DNA of 64,000 bases from CAZCFB01 sp964511535 (GTDB taxonomy: Bacteria > Myxococcota_A > Polyangia > GCA-2747355 > CAZCFB01): positions 1-64,000 of the forward strand of contig CAZEFW010000021.1 in NCBI GenBank assembly GCA_964511535.1. Reading direction: 5' to 3'. The position numbers were made by a program, and so were the translations under genes. Below the pieces are notes generated by a model. It did no database searches and was not told the origin of the DNA. It worked only from the letters and a program-made list of their open reading frames with translations. Position 1 is the first letter of the stretch; the number at the start of each line of letters is the position of its first letter. Positions 52,053 to 60,674 of the stretch are shown piece after piece.

Positions 52053-53501
52053 TTATCCGCGTAGCTTCCGGATCACTTTTCGGGTCATCTCCCGCGCCTC
52101 GCCGTCCAGCAGCAACAGCAGCGCCGCATAGATCACCATTCCGGCGGCGATGCGCAGCACCAGCCGCAGCACTCCGGCCCCCGGGTTGATGAAGTAGATG
52201 GCGCCCGCCATGGCGGTGGCCAGCGCGGCGTGCATCAGCAGCGGCCCCACGGCCAGCGGCGTCCGCAGCAGCCGGGAGCCGCGCACCCAGAACAGGCCGG
52301 TCAGCACCATCTGCGACAGCAGCGTCGCCGCCGCGGCGCCGAGGATTCCGAGCTTCGGGATGAGCAGGAAGTTGAGCCCGGCGTTGACCACCGCGCCCAT
52401 CAGGTTCAGCCGCGCCATGAGCCAGGGGCGCTTCTTGAGGAACATCCCCGCGCCGAGGATCTCCCGCCCGCCGGTGAACAGCAGACCGGCGGTGAGCACC
52501 GGCACCAGCGCGGCGCCGGGGGCGTAGGTGTCCGAGGCCATCAGCGCCAGCAGGTCCTGGCACACCATCTGGAGCCCGGCGATGGCCGCGAAGGCGAACA
52601 GGAAGAACCAGCGGGAGGAGCGCCCCAGAAAGACCGACGCCGCCTCGGGCCCATCCTGCTCGTACAGCCGGGTCACGGTGGGCGTCACGGCCATCATCAC
52701 CGGCATGGTGAAGACCATGTTGATATAGCTGGAGAGGTTGTACGCCACCGTGTAGAAGCCGAGCTGCGCCTTGTTGAGCAGGTAGAGGATGATGAACCGG
52801 TCGCCGGTGTAGAACAGCACGCCGCTCATCTCGAACAGCGACATCGGGAAGCCGAAGGTGACCGCCTCCTTGACCATGGGGAAGCTCAGGTTATCCCGGC
52901 TGAAGCTGGTGCTGCGCAGGATGAACGCCATGAGCGCCACCACGATCACCGCCTCGCCCACCACCAGCCCGATGTAGTAGCCGGTCAGCCCGCCGATGAG
53001 CACCGTGGCCCCGAGCACGGCCCCGATCATCGCCGCGTAGGTGCCCACCACCTCGAAGACGGCGTAGGCGCGGGAGCGCTCGCTGGCGTTGAGCTGGGCC
53101 ATGCCGAACGACTGCAGCGAGCGCAGCAGGATGATCGGGCTGGACAGCAGCATGAAGAACGCCAGCTCGTGGCCGATGATGGCTCGCAGCAGCACGGTGC
53201 CCAGGTCGTAGATCGCCGTCGCTGACAGCGAGGCCACGACGGTGGCGATGAAGAAGGAGAGGATAAAGCGCCGCTGGCCAGCCGGGTCCTCGGCCCACTG
53301 GGCCCAGAGCCGCACCGTGCTGAACTGCAGCCCCAGCTTTGACACGCCGATGGAGAGGTTGAGCAGGGTGACGATGAGCCCCATCACGCCGTACTCCGAC
53401 GGCGTCAGGTGGCGGGTCAGGATCGGGTAGGAGATGAAGCCGGCCACCATCATGACCAGCTTGGCCAGCGAGTAGTGACCGATCCGCTGCAGGATCCCCA
53501 A
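52053..53501 (-). CDS. Wzx-like polysaccharide flippase
   Basis: The 482-residue protein has 12-14 hydrophobic helices and the N-terminal GHYSLAKLVMMVAGFISYPILTRHLTPSEYGVMGL pattern (read in pieces), typical of the MVF/MATE-like O-antigen and exopolysaccharide transporters. I place the start at the TTG at 53501, three bases after the acetyltransferase stop, with AAGGG seven bases upstream. Such proteins flip undecaprenyl-linked repeat units to the periplasm. It is co-transcribed with the acetyltransferase gene. Substrate cannot be predicted. Confidence 0.87.
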   Translation of the reverse strand: MGILQRIGHYSLAKLVMMVAGFISYPILTRHLTPSEYGVMGLIVTLLNLSIGVSKLGLQFSTVRLWAQWAEDPAGQRRFILSFFIATVVASLSATAIYDLGTVLLRAIIGHELAFFMLLSSPIILLRSLQSFGMAQLNASERSRAYAVFEVVGTYAAMIGAVLGATVLIGGLTGYYIGLVVGEAVIVVALMAFILRSTSFSRDNLSFPMVKEAVTFGFPMSLFEMSGVLFYTGDRFIILYLLNKAQLGFYTVAYNLSSYINMVFTMPVMMAVTPTVTRLYEQDGPEAASVFLGRSSRWFFLFAFAAIAGLQMVCQDLLALMASDTYAPGAALVPVLTAGLLFTGGREILGAGMFLKKRPWLMARLNLMGAVVNAGLNFLLIPKLGILGAAAATLLSQMVLTGLFWVRGSRLLRTPLAVGPLLMHAALATAMAGAIYFINPGAGVLRLVLRIAAGMVIYAALLLLLDGEAREMTRKVIRKLRG

Positions 53502-53504
53502 GTG

Positions 53505-54056
53505 TCAGCCCTTGCGCGGCTTCGCCCGGGCGGGGATGCCCACGGCCACATGGTCCGCGGGCACGTCCTTGACCACCACCGCGTTGGCGCCCACCGAGGC
53601 GTTGTCCCCCAGGCGCACGCCGCCCAGGACCTTGGCCCCGGCGCCGACGTAGACGTTGTCGCCCAGCCGGGGCACGCCGTGGTCGCCCTGGCCGCGGGTC
53701 CCGAGGGTCACGCCCTGGCCGATGGAGCAGCCGCGCCCCATGTGGGTCTCGGGGTGCACGATGATGGTGCCGAAGTGGCCGATGTAGAACCCGGGGCCGA
53801 TGTCACAGCTGGCCGGCACGGAGATGCCCGTGGCCACCTCCACGGCCTTCTGCGCGGCCTTGTACGCCAGCCGCGCGGGCGCACCGAGCGGGGTGCGGCG
53901 GCCGGAGTAGACCCACTGGCCGTAGCGCATCACGGTGGTGGCCCACACCCCCTGGGAGGTGATCAGCTCCTGCGCTTTGCCCGCGGCGCTCATCTCGGCG
54001 TCAACGTAACGGTCGAGGTCTGCGGCGAGGTCGCTGAGGAAACGGCGGAATCCCAT
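53505..54056 (-). CDS. CysE/NodL-type hexapeptide acetyltransferase
   Basis: The 183-residue product has an N-terminal helical part and then left-handed beta-helix hexapeptide repeats from about residue 95 (VPASCDIGPGFYIGHFG, IIVHPETHMGRGCSIGQGVTLG, RLGDNVYVGAGAKVLGGV). The C-terminus ends VAVGIPARAKP, characteristic of the serine acetyltransferase/sugar O-acetyltransferase family. In this gene context sugar acetylation of an exopolysaccharide is more likely than cysteine synthesis. It is divergent from the GT4 gene with 60 bp between starts. Confidence 0.83.
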   Translation of the reverse strand: MGFRRFLSDLAADLDRYVDAEMSAAGKAQELITSQGVWATTVMRYGQWVYSGRRTPLGAPARLAYKAAQKAVEVATGISVPASCDIGPGFYIGHFGTIIVHPETHMGRGCSIGQGVTLGTRGQGDHGVPRLGDNVYVGAGAKVLGGVRLGDNASVGANAVVVKDVPADHVAVGIPARAKPRKG

Positions 54057-54116
54057 GGCAACAGAGTTTAGGAGCTAAGTTTTGCTCGGGCAAAAGTAAA
54101 AACCTAAACTTGCCTC

Positions 54117-55235
54117 GTGAACATCGCCATCGACTGCCGAATCCTGGTGTCCAACTTCCGCGGCGGGATCCTGGTTTACACAGAGCGGCTGGTGGAGCAC
54201 CTGAGCCTCATCGATCCGCTCAACCGCTACCAGCTGCTCTTCGCGGGGCTGCGCCTGCGCACGGGCGACGTGCCGATCGAGGTGGGCCCAAAGTTCTCGC
54301 GCCACCTGCTGCCGCTGCCCGACCGGCCGTTCCGCGGGCGCACCTTCCTCTGGACCGAGGTGGCCCTGCCCGCCTTCTTCGCCGCCCGGCGCCCTGACAT
54401 CTATCACCTGCCGGCGTTTCACGAGCTGCCCGGCTCGCGGCGCGTCAAGAAGGTGGTCACCATCCATGACCTGCGCACCCTGCACATCGACGACGGCGAC
54501 CCGCAGGACCTGGACGCCATCCGCCGCTCTTGCGGCCGCGCCGACCATGTGATCACCATCTCGTCGTTCACCCGGGACGACCTGGTGCAGCAGATGGGCG
54601 TGCCGGAGGAGAAGATCACCATCGTGCCGCTGGGCGTGGACGCGGACTTCAGGCAGCTGGCGGACCGGGCGCCGGTGGAGGCCCTGCGCCAGCGCCTCGG
54701 GATCGACAGGCCCTACTTCCTCTCCCTCGGGCTGGTGCCGCGCAAAAACATCGACCAGCAGCTCGAGGCGTACGCTCGCTATCGCCACCGCGGAGAGGTG
54801 GCCCTGGTGCTGGCCGGTCACCTGGGCGGCCCCCACGTGGACCGCTACCGGCGCCGCATCCAGGACCTGGGCCTGCAGCGGGACGTGCTGCTGCCAGGGC
54901 CGGTCTCCCTGGAGGACCTGGTGCTGCTGTACAACGGGGCGCGCGGGTTCGTCTTCCCCTCGCGGCTGGAGGGCTTCGGCATCCCGGTGCTGGAGGCCAT
55001 GGCGTGCGGCGTGCCGGTCATCACCTCCGACGGCTCGGCCCTGCCCGAGGTGGCCGGAGACGCGGCGATTCTGGTGGATCCGAACGATCCCAAACAGATA
55101 GCCGACGCCATGGAGCGCCTCACGGAAAACGAAAACCTGCACGACCTGATGGTGCAGCGGGGCGTCGCGCGCGCGGCCGGCTTCACCTGGGAGCGCATGG
55201 CCCGGGAGATCCTGGCGGTCTACGAGTCGCTGTAG
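54117..55235 (+). CDS. GT4-family glycosyltransferase (GTG start)
   Basis: The 372-residue product starts at GTG (MNIAIDCRILV). It has a GT-B layout with DIYHLPAFHELPGSRRVKKVVTIHDLR, HVITISSFTRDDLVQ, SLGLVPRKNI and the E-x7-E motif in RLEGFGIPVLEAMACGVPV. This resembles mannosyl- and glucosyl-transferases of exopolysaccharide loci. The donor is unknown. It precedes the GumC/Wzz-type gene by 74 bp and is likely in one operon with it and the barrel gene. Confidence 0.88.
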   Translation: MNIAIDCRILVSNFRGGILVYTERLVEHLSLIDPLNRYQLLFAGLRLRTGDVPIEVGPKFSRHLLPLPDRPFRGRTFLWTEVALPAFFAARRPDIYHLPAFHELPGSRRVKKVVTIHDLRTLHIDDGDPQDLDAIRRSCGRADHVITISSFTRDDLVQQMGVPEEKITIVPLGVDADFRQLADRAPVEALRQRLGIDRPYFLSLGLVPRKNIDQQLEAYARYRHRGEVALVLAGHLGGPHVDRYRRRIQDLGLQRDVLLPGPVSLEDLVLLYNGARGFVFPSRLEGFGIPVLEAMACGVPVITSDGSALPEVAGDAAILVDPNDPKQIADAMERLTENENLHDLMVQRGVARAAGFTWERMAREILAVYESL

Positions 55236-55309
55236 CCAGGGGGGTACGGAAAGGGGATCCCGCGCGCTTCCTGTAGTACTATTCTCAACGAAGAGGAGAG
55301 CGGACAGAC

Positions 55310-56761
55310 ATGGCCGAGGACGCGCTCGCCAACCTGGTCAGCCAGGTCCGAAAATATATAGAGTTTGCCCGGAGGGTGATGCGGCGCTGGCTCCTGATGG
55401 GGATCATCTGCGTGCTCGGGGTGAGCGCGTCGCTGGCCGTGGCCCTCACCTCAACCCGGATTTACCAGTCCCGCGCCATGGTGGCCTACAAGCCGAGCAT
55501 CGACCGCGCTAGCCTGGGGTGGGAGGGCGGCGGCGGCCTGCCCGAGAACTTCCTGCGCCAGCAGGTGGGTCAGTTCACCGCCTCCAACACCATGCTGCTG
55601 ACCATGGCGCGCACCCTCGACCTGTACCCCAAGGAGCGGGACGTCTCGGCGCCAGAGGTGATCCTGGAGTACTTGCGAGACGCCATCACCTACAACACGG
55701 TGGGCAACGACTCGTTCTGGATCGCCTTCGAGTACAAGGACAAGGCGCTGGCCCAGAAGGCGTGCGCCTACCTGGTAGACGAGTTCATCTCCAAGCACAT
55801 CAAGGAGAAGCTGGGCGCGGCCACCGCGACCCAGGCGTTCATGGAGAACGAGGCGGCCAAGGTCAAGACGCAGCTCAAGAAGATCGAGAGTGACCTGGCG
55901 TCCTTCGTGGCCGAGCACCCCGAGTTCCAGATCGACCCGGCCACGGGCATGCCCCGGGGCACCGCAGCGCTGCAGAAGCCGGGGGGCCGCTCACCTTCTC
56001 GCCTGGCGCGCCGCCTGTTGACGCGCTCGAGCCCGGAGCTGCGTGACGCGCTGGCCGCCAAGGGGCGGCTGCAGGCCGAGCTGGTGGGGCTCAACCCGCG
56101 GGGCAGCCAGCAGGTGGCCCGGGCGCAGGAGAACATGGCAGCGGCCCGCACCACCCTGGCGGCCCTCAAGCGCAAGTACACTGACAAGCACCCCGACGTG
56201 AAGCGCGCCCAGGAATACTTCAGGCAGATGAGCGGTCAGTTGACTGTGGCCAAGCAGGCCCAGAACGTGGCAGCGGGCAAGGTCACCTCGACGCGCAAGC
56301 GGCTGGCCGGCATCGACCGCAAGATCGCGCGGCTGAGCACGCCGAGGCGCGTGGGGCCCAAGAAGGAGAAGCCGGCCAAGCCCGTCGACCCGATCAAGGC
56401 GGGCATCAACGAGGCGGCGCGGCTGGAGCAGCGGTGGTACGAGCTGGACGGCGAGCGGCAGGTGGCGCGAGCCAAGCACGAGCAGATCCAGGCGCAGCTG
56501 CAGCGCAGCGAGCTGAGCACGGGCATCGAGCGCAAGCAGGCCGAGAAGGAGTACGCCATCATCGACAAGGCGAGCTTCCCGGGCAAACCGATCCGACCGA
56601 GCCGCAAGAAGATCGTGCTGGCAGGCAGCGCCCTGGCGCTGATGCTCGGCGTGGGCCTGGCGAGCCTGCTGGTGATCTTCGACCCCCGGATCTACAACGA
56701 GGACGACCTGCGCAAGGCGACCAACCTGCCGGTGCTCGCGCAGATACCGAAGGAGGGGTGA
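55310..56761 (+). CDS. GumC/Wzz-type polysaccharide chain-length/export protein
   Basis: The 483-residue product has an N-terminal membrane helix (about residues 26-47), a long periplasmic part with the Wzz-type start YQSRAMVAYKP and extended coiled coil (120-400), and a second membrane helix (ALALMLGVGLASLLVIF, about 450-466) preceded by the conserved proline-rich PGKPIRPSRKK. No C-terminal kinase domain follows. Such inner-membrane proteins set chain length and connect to Wza-like channels. The stop overlaps the next start by one base (TGATG). Confidence 0.85.
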   Translation: MAEDALANLVSQVRKYIEFARRVMRRWLLMGIICVLGVSASLAVALTSTRIYQSRAMVAYKPSIDRASLGWEGGGGLPENFLRQQVGQFTASNTMLLTMARTLDLYPKERDVSAPEVILEYLRDAITYNTVGNDSFWIAFEYKDKALAQKACAYLVDEFISKHIKEKLGAATATQAFMENEAAKVKTQLKKIESDLASFVAEHPEFQIDPATGMPRGTAALQKPGGRSPSRLARRLLTRSSPELRDALAAKGRLQAELVGLNPRGSQQVARAQENMAAARTTLAALKRKYTDKHPDVKRAQEYFRQMSGQLTVAKQAQNVAAGKVTSTRKRLAGIDRKIARLSTPRRVGPKKEKPAKPVDPIKAGINEAARLEQRWYELDGERQVARAKHEQIQAQLQRSELSTGIERKQAEKEYAIIDKASFPGKPIRPSRKKIVLAGSALALMLGVGLASLLVIFDPRIYNEDDLRKATNLPVLAQIPKEG

Positions 56762-58395
56762 TGGCCCGGTGCAACTGGCCCGCGCGGCGCACATCTTGCG
56801 GCCTGTATGCGCCTTTCCTCGCCCTGGGGGCCCTGGCGTTCAGCCTGCTGCAACCACAGCCCGCCGACGCCCAGTTCCGCTACATGGGGACCCTCGACAT
56901 GCGCGAGCGGTTCACCAGCGACGTCAACGCCGGCCAGCAATCCGAGCCGGGCGCGCCGGATACCGAAGCCCGGTGGGACCTGATCACCGAGATCGAGCCG
57001 TCGCTGCGGGTGTACTACAACATGGCTCGGCACCAGCTCACCGCGCGCTACGCGCTGCTGTTTCAGGTCTACGCCCGCACCGAAGACGCGGTGGAGCAGC
57101 GCAACCTGCTCGGCTACGCCAACAGCCTCGGGCTCGGCTACAACTACGTCATCCAGCGCGGCACCGAGTTCGGCGTGCAGAACATCTTCCGCCAGGGCAC
57201 CGAGCAAGCCGGCGTGGCGGGCTACACCGCCGGGACCGGCACGCGGTCCGGCTACCAGACCACGGGGAACAAGTTCATCGCCGACGCCCTGGCCCTGGGC
57301 GTGGGGCACGAGTTCAGCTCGGTCTGGGCGCTGGTCTCGCGGGTGTATGGCGATGTCTACCTGGCCTACGACCGGTTCGATGACCCGGACTTCCGGCTGA
57401 TCCCGCCGCCGTGGAACTTCGGCGTGGCGGTGGAGGAGAGCCTGCGCCGAACCTTCAGCGTCGGCGTGCTGAGCGTGTCCCTGGGTTACGGCTGGATCAG
57501 GCAGTACTTCGACCAGGAGATCGTGCAGTTCATGGGCGCCTTCCCCGAGACGCTCGACACCATGATGGCCTCGGCGCTCATCGGCTGGGAGCAGCGGCTC
57601 AACGAGCAATGGGACTACAGCCTCGGCATCGGCGCCGACATGCGCATGCTTCAGGAGTACGAGGTGGTGGGGGACTGCCTCGTGGTCGGCGGCGTGAGCA
57701 CCTGCACCGCGGAGAACCGCGGCTACGGCGACCCGGGGTGGGGGCCAGCGGCGGAGGCGATGATCCGGTTCCGCTGGGAGCACTGGATCGGCGCGACCCT
57801 GGGCTACTCCCACCGCACCCAGCGCTACATCGAGAACCGGGTGGGCGTGGCGGCGGAGGCCGACGAGGTGGGCTTGTCGTTTCACTGCTACCTGGAGAAG
57901 TGGCACTTCACGGCGCACAGCGCGTTCCGCTACATGCGCATCTCCTCGCAGGAGCTGGGCAACGAGAGCGAGACCGACACCATGATGGGCCGCGGACACC
58001 TCGGCGCGGCTTACCTGATCATCCCCGGCGTCTCGGTGGATCTGGCCTACGACTTCCAGGCCACCCAGGACGCCGTGTCGTACCAGTGGACCGATCGCCA
58101 GACGGGCGGACCGGGAACCAGCGAGCCGGGCACCTTCAGCTACTCCCTGCACCAGGTGACCCTCGGAGTGTCCCTGGCCTACCCGCCGCCGCCGGCGCAG
58201 GACCGGCGCTTCATGAGGCGGGAGAGCGAGTTCGATCCGGTCTTCACCCGATCTTTCGGCGGCGCAGCCGAGGGGCAGTCCCAGGCCGGCGAGCTGACCA
58301 ACCCCGACCGGGTGGAGAACCAGCAGGACGGCACACCCGACGCAGACGGGCTGGACGAGGACATGCGGCGGCAGCAGGAAGAGGGCGAGCGGTGA
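56761..58395 (+). CDS. Outer-membrane beta-barrel protein of the exopolysaccharide locus
   Basis: The 544-residue product starts at the ATG overlapping the previous stop. It has a Sec signal peptide (cleavage near ADAQF) and about 18-20 predicted strands in alternating aromatic/Gly pattern (for example LGLGYNYVIQRGTEFG, LSVSLGYGWIRQYF, DYSLGIGADMRM, GATLGYSHRTQRYIE). The last 60 residues are polar, rich in Asp and Gln (QQDGTPDADGLDEDMRR), and not membrane. Position after the GumC-type gene suggests the barrel seen beside exosortase-type polysaccharide systems. The end adjoins a GC palindrome. Confidence 0.72.
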   Translation: MARCNWPARRTSCGLYAPFLALGALAFSLLQPQPADAQFRYMGTLDMRERFTSDVNAGQQSEPGAPDTEARWDLITEIEPSLRVYYNMARHQLTARYALLFQVYARTEDAVEQRNLLGYANSLGLGYNYVIQRGTEFGVQNIFRQGTEQAGVAGYTAGTGTRSGYQTTGNKFIADALALGVGHEFSSVWALVSRVYGDVYLAYDRFDDPDFRLIPPPWNFGVAVEESLRRTFSVGVLSVSLGYGWIRQYFDQEIVQFMGAFPETLDTMMASALIGWEQRLNEQWDYSLGIGADMRMLQEYEVVGDCLVVGGVSTCTAENRGYGDPGWGPAAEAMIRFRWEHWIGATLGYSHRTQRYIENRVGVAAEADEVGLSFHCYLEKWHFTAHSAFRYMRISSQELGNESETDTMMGRGHLGAAYLIIPGVSVDLAYDFQATQDAVSYQWTDRQTGGPGTSEPGTFSYSLHQVTLGVSLAYPPPPAQDRRFMRRESEFDPVFTRSFGGAAEGQSQAGELTNPDRVENQQDGTPDADGLDEDMRRQQEEGER

Positions 58396-58425
58396 CCGCG
58401 GCAGGGCCGCGGCCTTCGGCCGCGG
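58396..58425. repeat. GC-rich hairpin without GTAG head
   Basis: Two overlapping palindromes are possible: CCGCGGC-AGG-GCCGCGG (58396-58412) and CCGCGGCC-TTC-GGCCGCGG (58407-58425). The second part matches the hairpin at 60596-60618, with one substitution. Confidence 0.65.
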
Positions 58426-58465
58426 AATGACAGAACGACAAAATGACAAAACGACGAAATGACAG
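58426..58465. repeat. Octamer array (AATGACAG-type, five units)
   Basis: Five 8-bp units AATGACAG, AACGACAA, AATGACAA, AACGACGA, AATGACAG. The chosen start codon of the LRR gene (58443) lies inside it; an in-frame ATG at 58467 follows directly after it. Confidence 0.8.
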
Positions 58466-60599
58466 AATGCCGGGCTGCGCCCGGCTTGTGGCGCTGCTGG
58501 TGATCACCCTTTTGCTCGCAGGGTGCCCTCGTCCGGCCGTGAAGCATGCGCCTCGTGCTGCGGCGGTCGCCGAGGGTGAGCTTGTGGGCTGCCCGGTGGA
58601 CGAGGCGGACTGGGCGCGGTTGCTCGGGGCGGCGCGGGTTTCGGGGGAGCTGGAGCTGGCAGAGTGCAACCTGGCCGACGCGGCCCTGGACCGGGTCCTG
58701 GCGCTCGAGGGGCTGCGGGAGCTGACCCTGTCGGCGGTGCCCTTTTCGGCCACGGCGCTGGCGCGCATCGGGGCGGCGCTGCCCAACCTGCGCGGCCTGG
58801 ACCTGAGCATGACCCTCGCCGACGGTGAGACGGTGGCGGCGCTGGCGCAGCTTCGCCGGCTACAGAGCCTGAACCTGACCGATACCCGGGTGACCGGCGC
58901 AGATCTCGAGCCGCTGGCCCGGCTCACGGCGCTCGAGGAGCTGTACCTGTCGGACCTGGGCAAGCTGTCTGCCGGGGCGCTGAAGCCGCTCGGCGCGCTG
59001 CGCGAGCTGCGGGTGCTCGACCTGAACTACAACGAGCTCGAGCCGGCCGGTGTGGCTGCGGTGGCCAGGCTCCCCCGGCTCGAGACGCTGTTTCTCAACG
59101 GCGCGGGCTTGCGCGATGCTGACCTCGCCCCGCTCGCCTTCGCAGCTCGCCTCGAGAAGCTGACTCTCGCGCTTAACCGGGGCATCACCGGCCCCGGGCT
59201 GGCGCACCTGGTTGGCCTGAAGCGGCTCCAACAGCTCGACCTGGGGCATGGCAAGCTGGAGCAGGTGGCCGGGACGCACCTGGCGAGGATGGTCCGCCTG
59301 GAGTCGCTGAACCTGTTCGGTACCAAGGCGGGTGATGGCCTGGTGAAGGCGCTGGCGCCGCTGAAGCGGCTGCGAAAGCTCCGGCTGGGATTTACCGGGG
59401 TCACCGACGCGGGGCTGGCGGGGCTGGCGGGGATGCAGGCCCTGGAGGACCTCAACCTGTCTCGCACCGGCGTCGGCGATGCCACGGTCCAGCGCCTGGC
59501 GGCGATGCGCAAGCTGCGCATCCTGTCGCTGTCCGACACCAGGATCACCGACGAAGCCCTGGCCACCCTGGCAGGCCTGCCGGCGCTGGAGCGCCTGACC
59601 CTGGACCGGACCGGGGTCACGGCCCGGGGGATCGGGCGGCTGGCGAAGCTGAAGCGCCTGAAGGTGCTCCAGGTCAGCGAAACGCCCTCGCCCACCAAGG
59701 AATTGCCGCCCGGCTTCGCGGCCCTGGAGCAGCTGTCCATCCCGGGCACCGGCACAACCGACGCCGCCCTGGCCTGGCTGGTGAAGCTGCCGCGGTTGAA
59801 GCGGCTTTACCTGGGCAACAACCCCATCACCGACAGGGGCGCGGTCACCCTCGGCCGCGTGCGGCAGCTGAGCCACCTCGGGCTGGGCCGAACCCGCATC
59901 ACGGACCGGGGGCTGGCAGCGCTCTCGCGGCTCAAGCGCCTGGAGTCGCTGAGCCTGCAAAACACGAAGGTGACCTCCCGCGGCATCGCCGCCCTGGGGC
60001 CGATGCCGCAGCTCACCGACCTGACGCTGAAAGAGACGCGGGTCAGCGGAGCCGGGCTGGCCAGCCTCGAGGCGCCGGCGTTGACCTCTCTGGACCTGTC
60101 GAGCACTGCCCTGGACGACGAGGGCCTCGCCATCGTGGCCCGGTTCAAGCGGCTCACCTTCCTCGATCTGGCGGACACCAGCGTCACCAGCGCCGGGCTG
60201 GCCAACCTCGGCGCCACGCGACACCTCCTGAGCCTCTCCCTCGAGGGGTGCAAGGTGGGCGACGGCGCATCGATGCTGGTCGGGCTCAGGGTGATGCAGG
60301 ACCTCTACCTGGGGCGAGCCGAGATTTGGGACAGACACCTGCCCCACCTGTCCGGGTTGCCGTTGCTGCTGGTGGTGCACCTGGAGCAAACGCACACCAG
60401 CGCCGCGGCGGTGTGCGAGGTTCACCAGCGGCTGGGCAGGCAGGCGTGGAAGGAGGCGTGCGAGGCCCGCAAGGAGGACGAGGTGGCCGAGGCCGAGGAG
60501 CGGGCCCTGGAGGAGGAGGAGCGGCAGATGGAGGAGGCAGACGAGAACCTGCCGCCGGAAGGGGAAGACGAGCACCATGACTGCGGTGAGGAAGAGTAG
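58443..60599 (+). CDS. Leucine-rich-repeat lipoprotein
   Basis: The 718-residue product has a lipoprotein signal with lipobox near residue 28 (LLLAGC). From about residue 70 to 660 there are some 22-24 leucine-rich repeats of about 24 residues with the pattern L..L..L.L..T.ITD.GLA.L..L..L..L, like the ribonuclease-inhibitor/cysteine-containing LRR type of bacterial surface and secreted proteins. The last 50 residues are acidic and coiled-coil-like (EEEERQMEEADEN). The N-terminal eight residues are encoded by a repeat array, so the true start may be 58467. The TAG stop is in a GTAG head. Ligand unknown. Confidence 0.87.
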   Translation: MTKRRNDRMPGCARLVALLVITLLLAGCPRPAVKHAPRAAAVAEGELVGCPVDEADWARLLGAARVSGELELAECNLADAALDRVLALEGLRELTLSAVPFSATALARIGAALPNLRGLDLSMTLADGETVAALAQLRRLQSLNLTDTRVTGADLEPLARLTALEELYLSDLGKLSAGALKPLGALRELRVLDLNYNELEPAGVAAVARLPRLETLFLNGAGLRDADLAPLAFAARLEKLTLALNRGITGPGLAHLVGLKRLQQLDLGHGKLEQVAGTHLARMVRLESLNLFGTKAGDGLVKALAPLKRLRKLRLGFTGVTDAGLAGLAGMQALEDLNLSRTGVGDATVQRLAAMRKLRILSLSDTRITDEALATLAGLPALERLTLDRTGVTARGIGRLAKLKRLKVLQVSETPSPTKELPPGFAALEQLSIPGTGTTDAALAWLVKLPRLKRLYLGNNPITDRGAVTLGRVRQLSHLGLGRTRITDRGLAALSRLKRLESLSLQNTKVTSRGIAALGPMPQLTDLTLKETRVSGAGLASLEAPALTSLDLSSTALDDEGLAIVARFKRLTFLDLADTSVTSAGLANLGATRHLLSLSLEGCKVGDGASMLVGLRVMQDLYLGRAEIWDRHLPHLSGLPLLLVVHLEQTHTSAAAVCEVHQRLGRQAWKEACEARKEDEVAEAEERALEEEERQMEEADENLPPEGEDEHHDCGEEE

Positions 60600-60618
60600 A
60601 CGCGGCCTTCGGTCGCGG
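60596..60618 (+). repeat. GTAG-headed REP-like hairpin supplying the LRR stop codon
   Basis: GTAG (60596-60599) is followed by ACGCGGCC-TTC-GGTCGCG, a 7-bp stem with one G-T pair. It precedes three AATGCCAG octamers. Confidence 0.72.
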
Positions 60619-60642
60619 AATGCCAGAATGCCAGAATGCCAG
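60619..60642. repeat. Octamer array (AATGCCAG, three units)
   Basis: Three perfect 8-bp units. Together with the hairpin this is a near copy (about 28 of 32 bases) of the segment at 58410-58441 before the LRR gene. Confidence 0.8.
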
Positions 60643-60651
60643 AATGAAATG

Positions 60652-60674
60652 GTAGACGCGGCGGCTCGCCGCGT
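60652..60674 (+). repeat. GTAG-headed REP-like hairpin at the zinc-ribbon gene end
   Basis: GTAG (60652-60655) is followed by ACGCGGCG-GCT-CGCCGCGT (perfect 8-bp stem, 60656-60674). The stop codon of the minus-strand zinc-ribbon gene (60674-60676) overlaps its last base. Confidence 0.75.

Noticed and set aside
58426..58465. AATGACAG array as a coding extension of the LRR protein
   Set aside because: Only eight residues would be affected and the array is part of a repeat element; the start may equally be at 58467, so no separate small gene was called.
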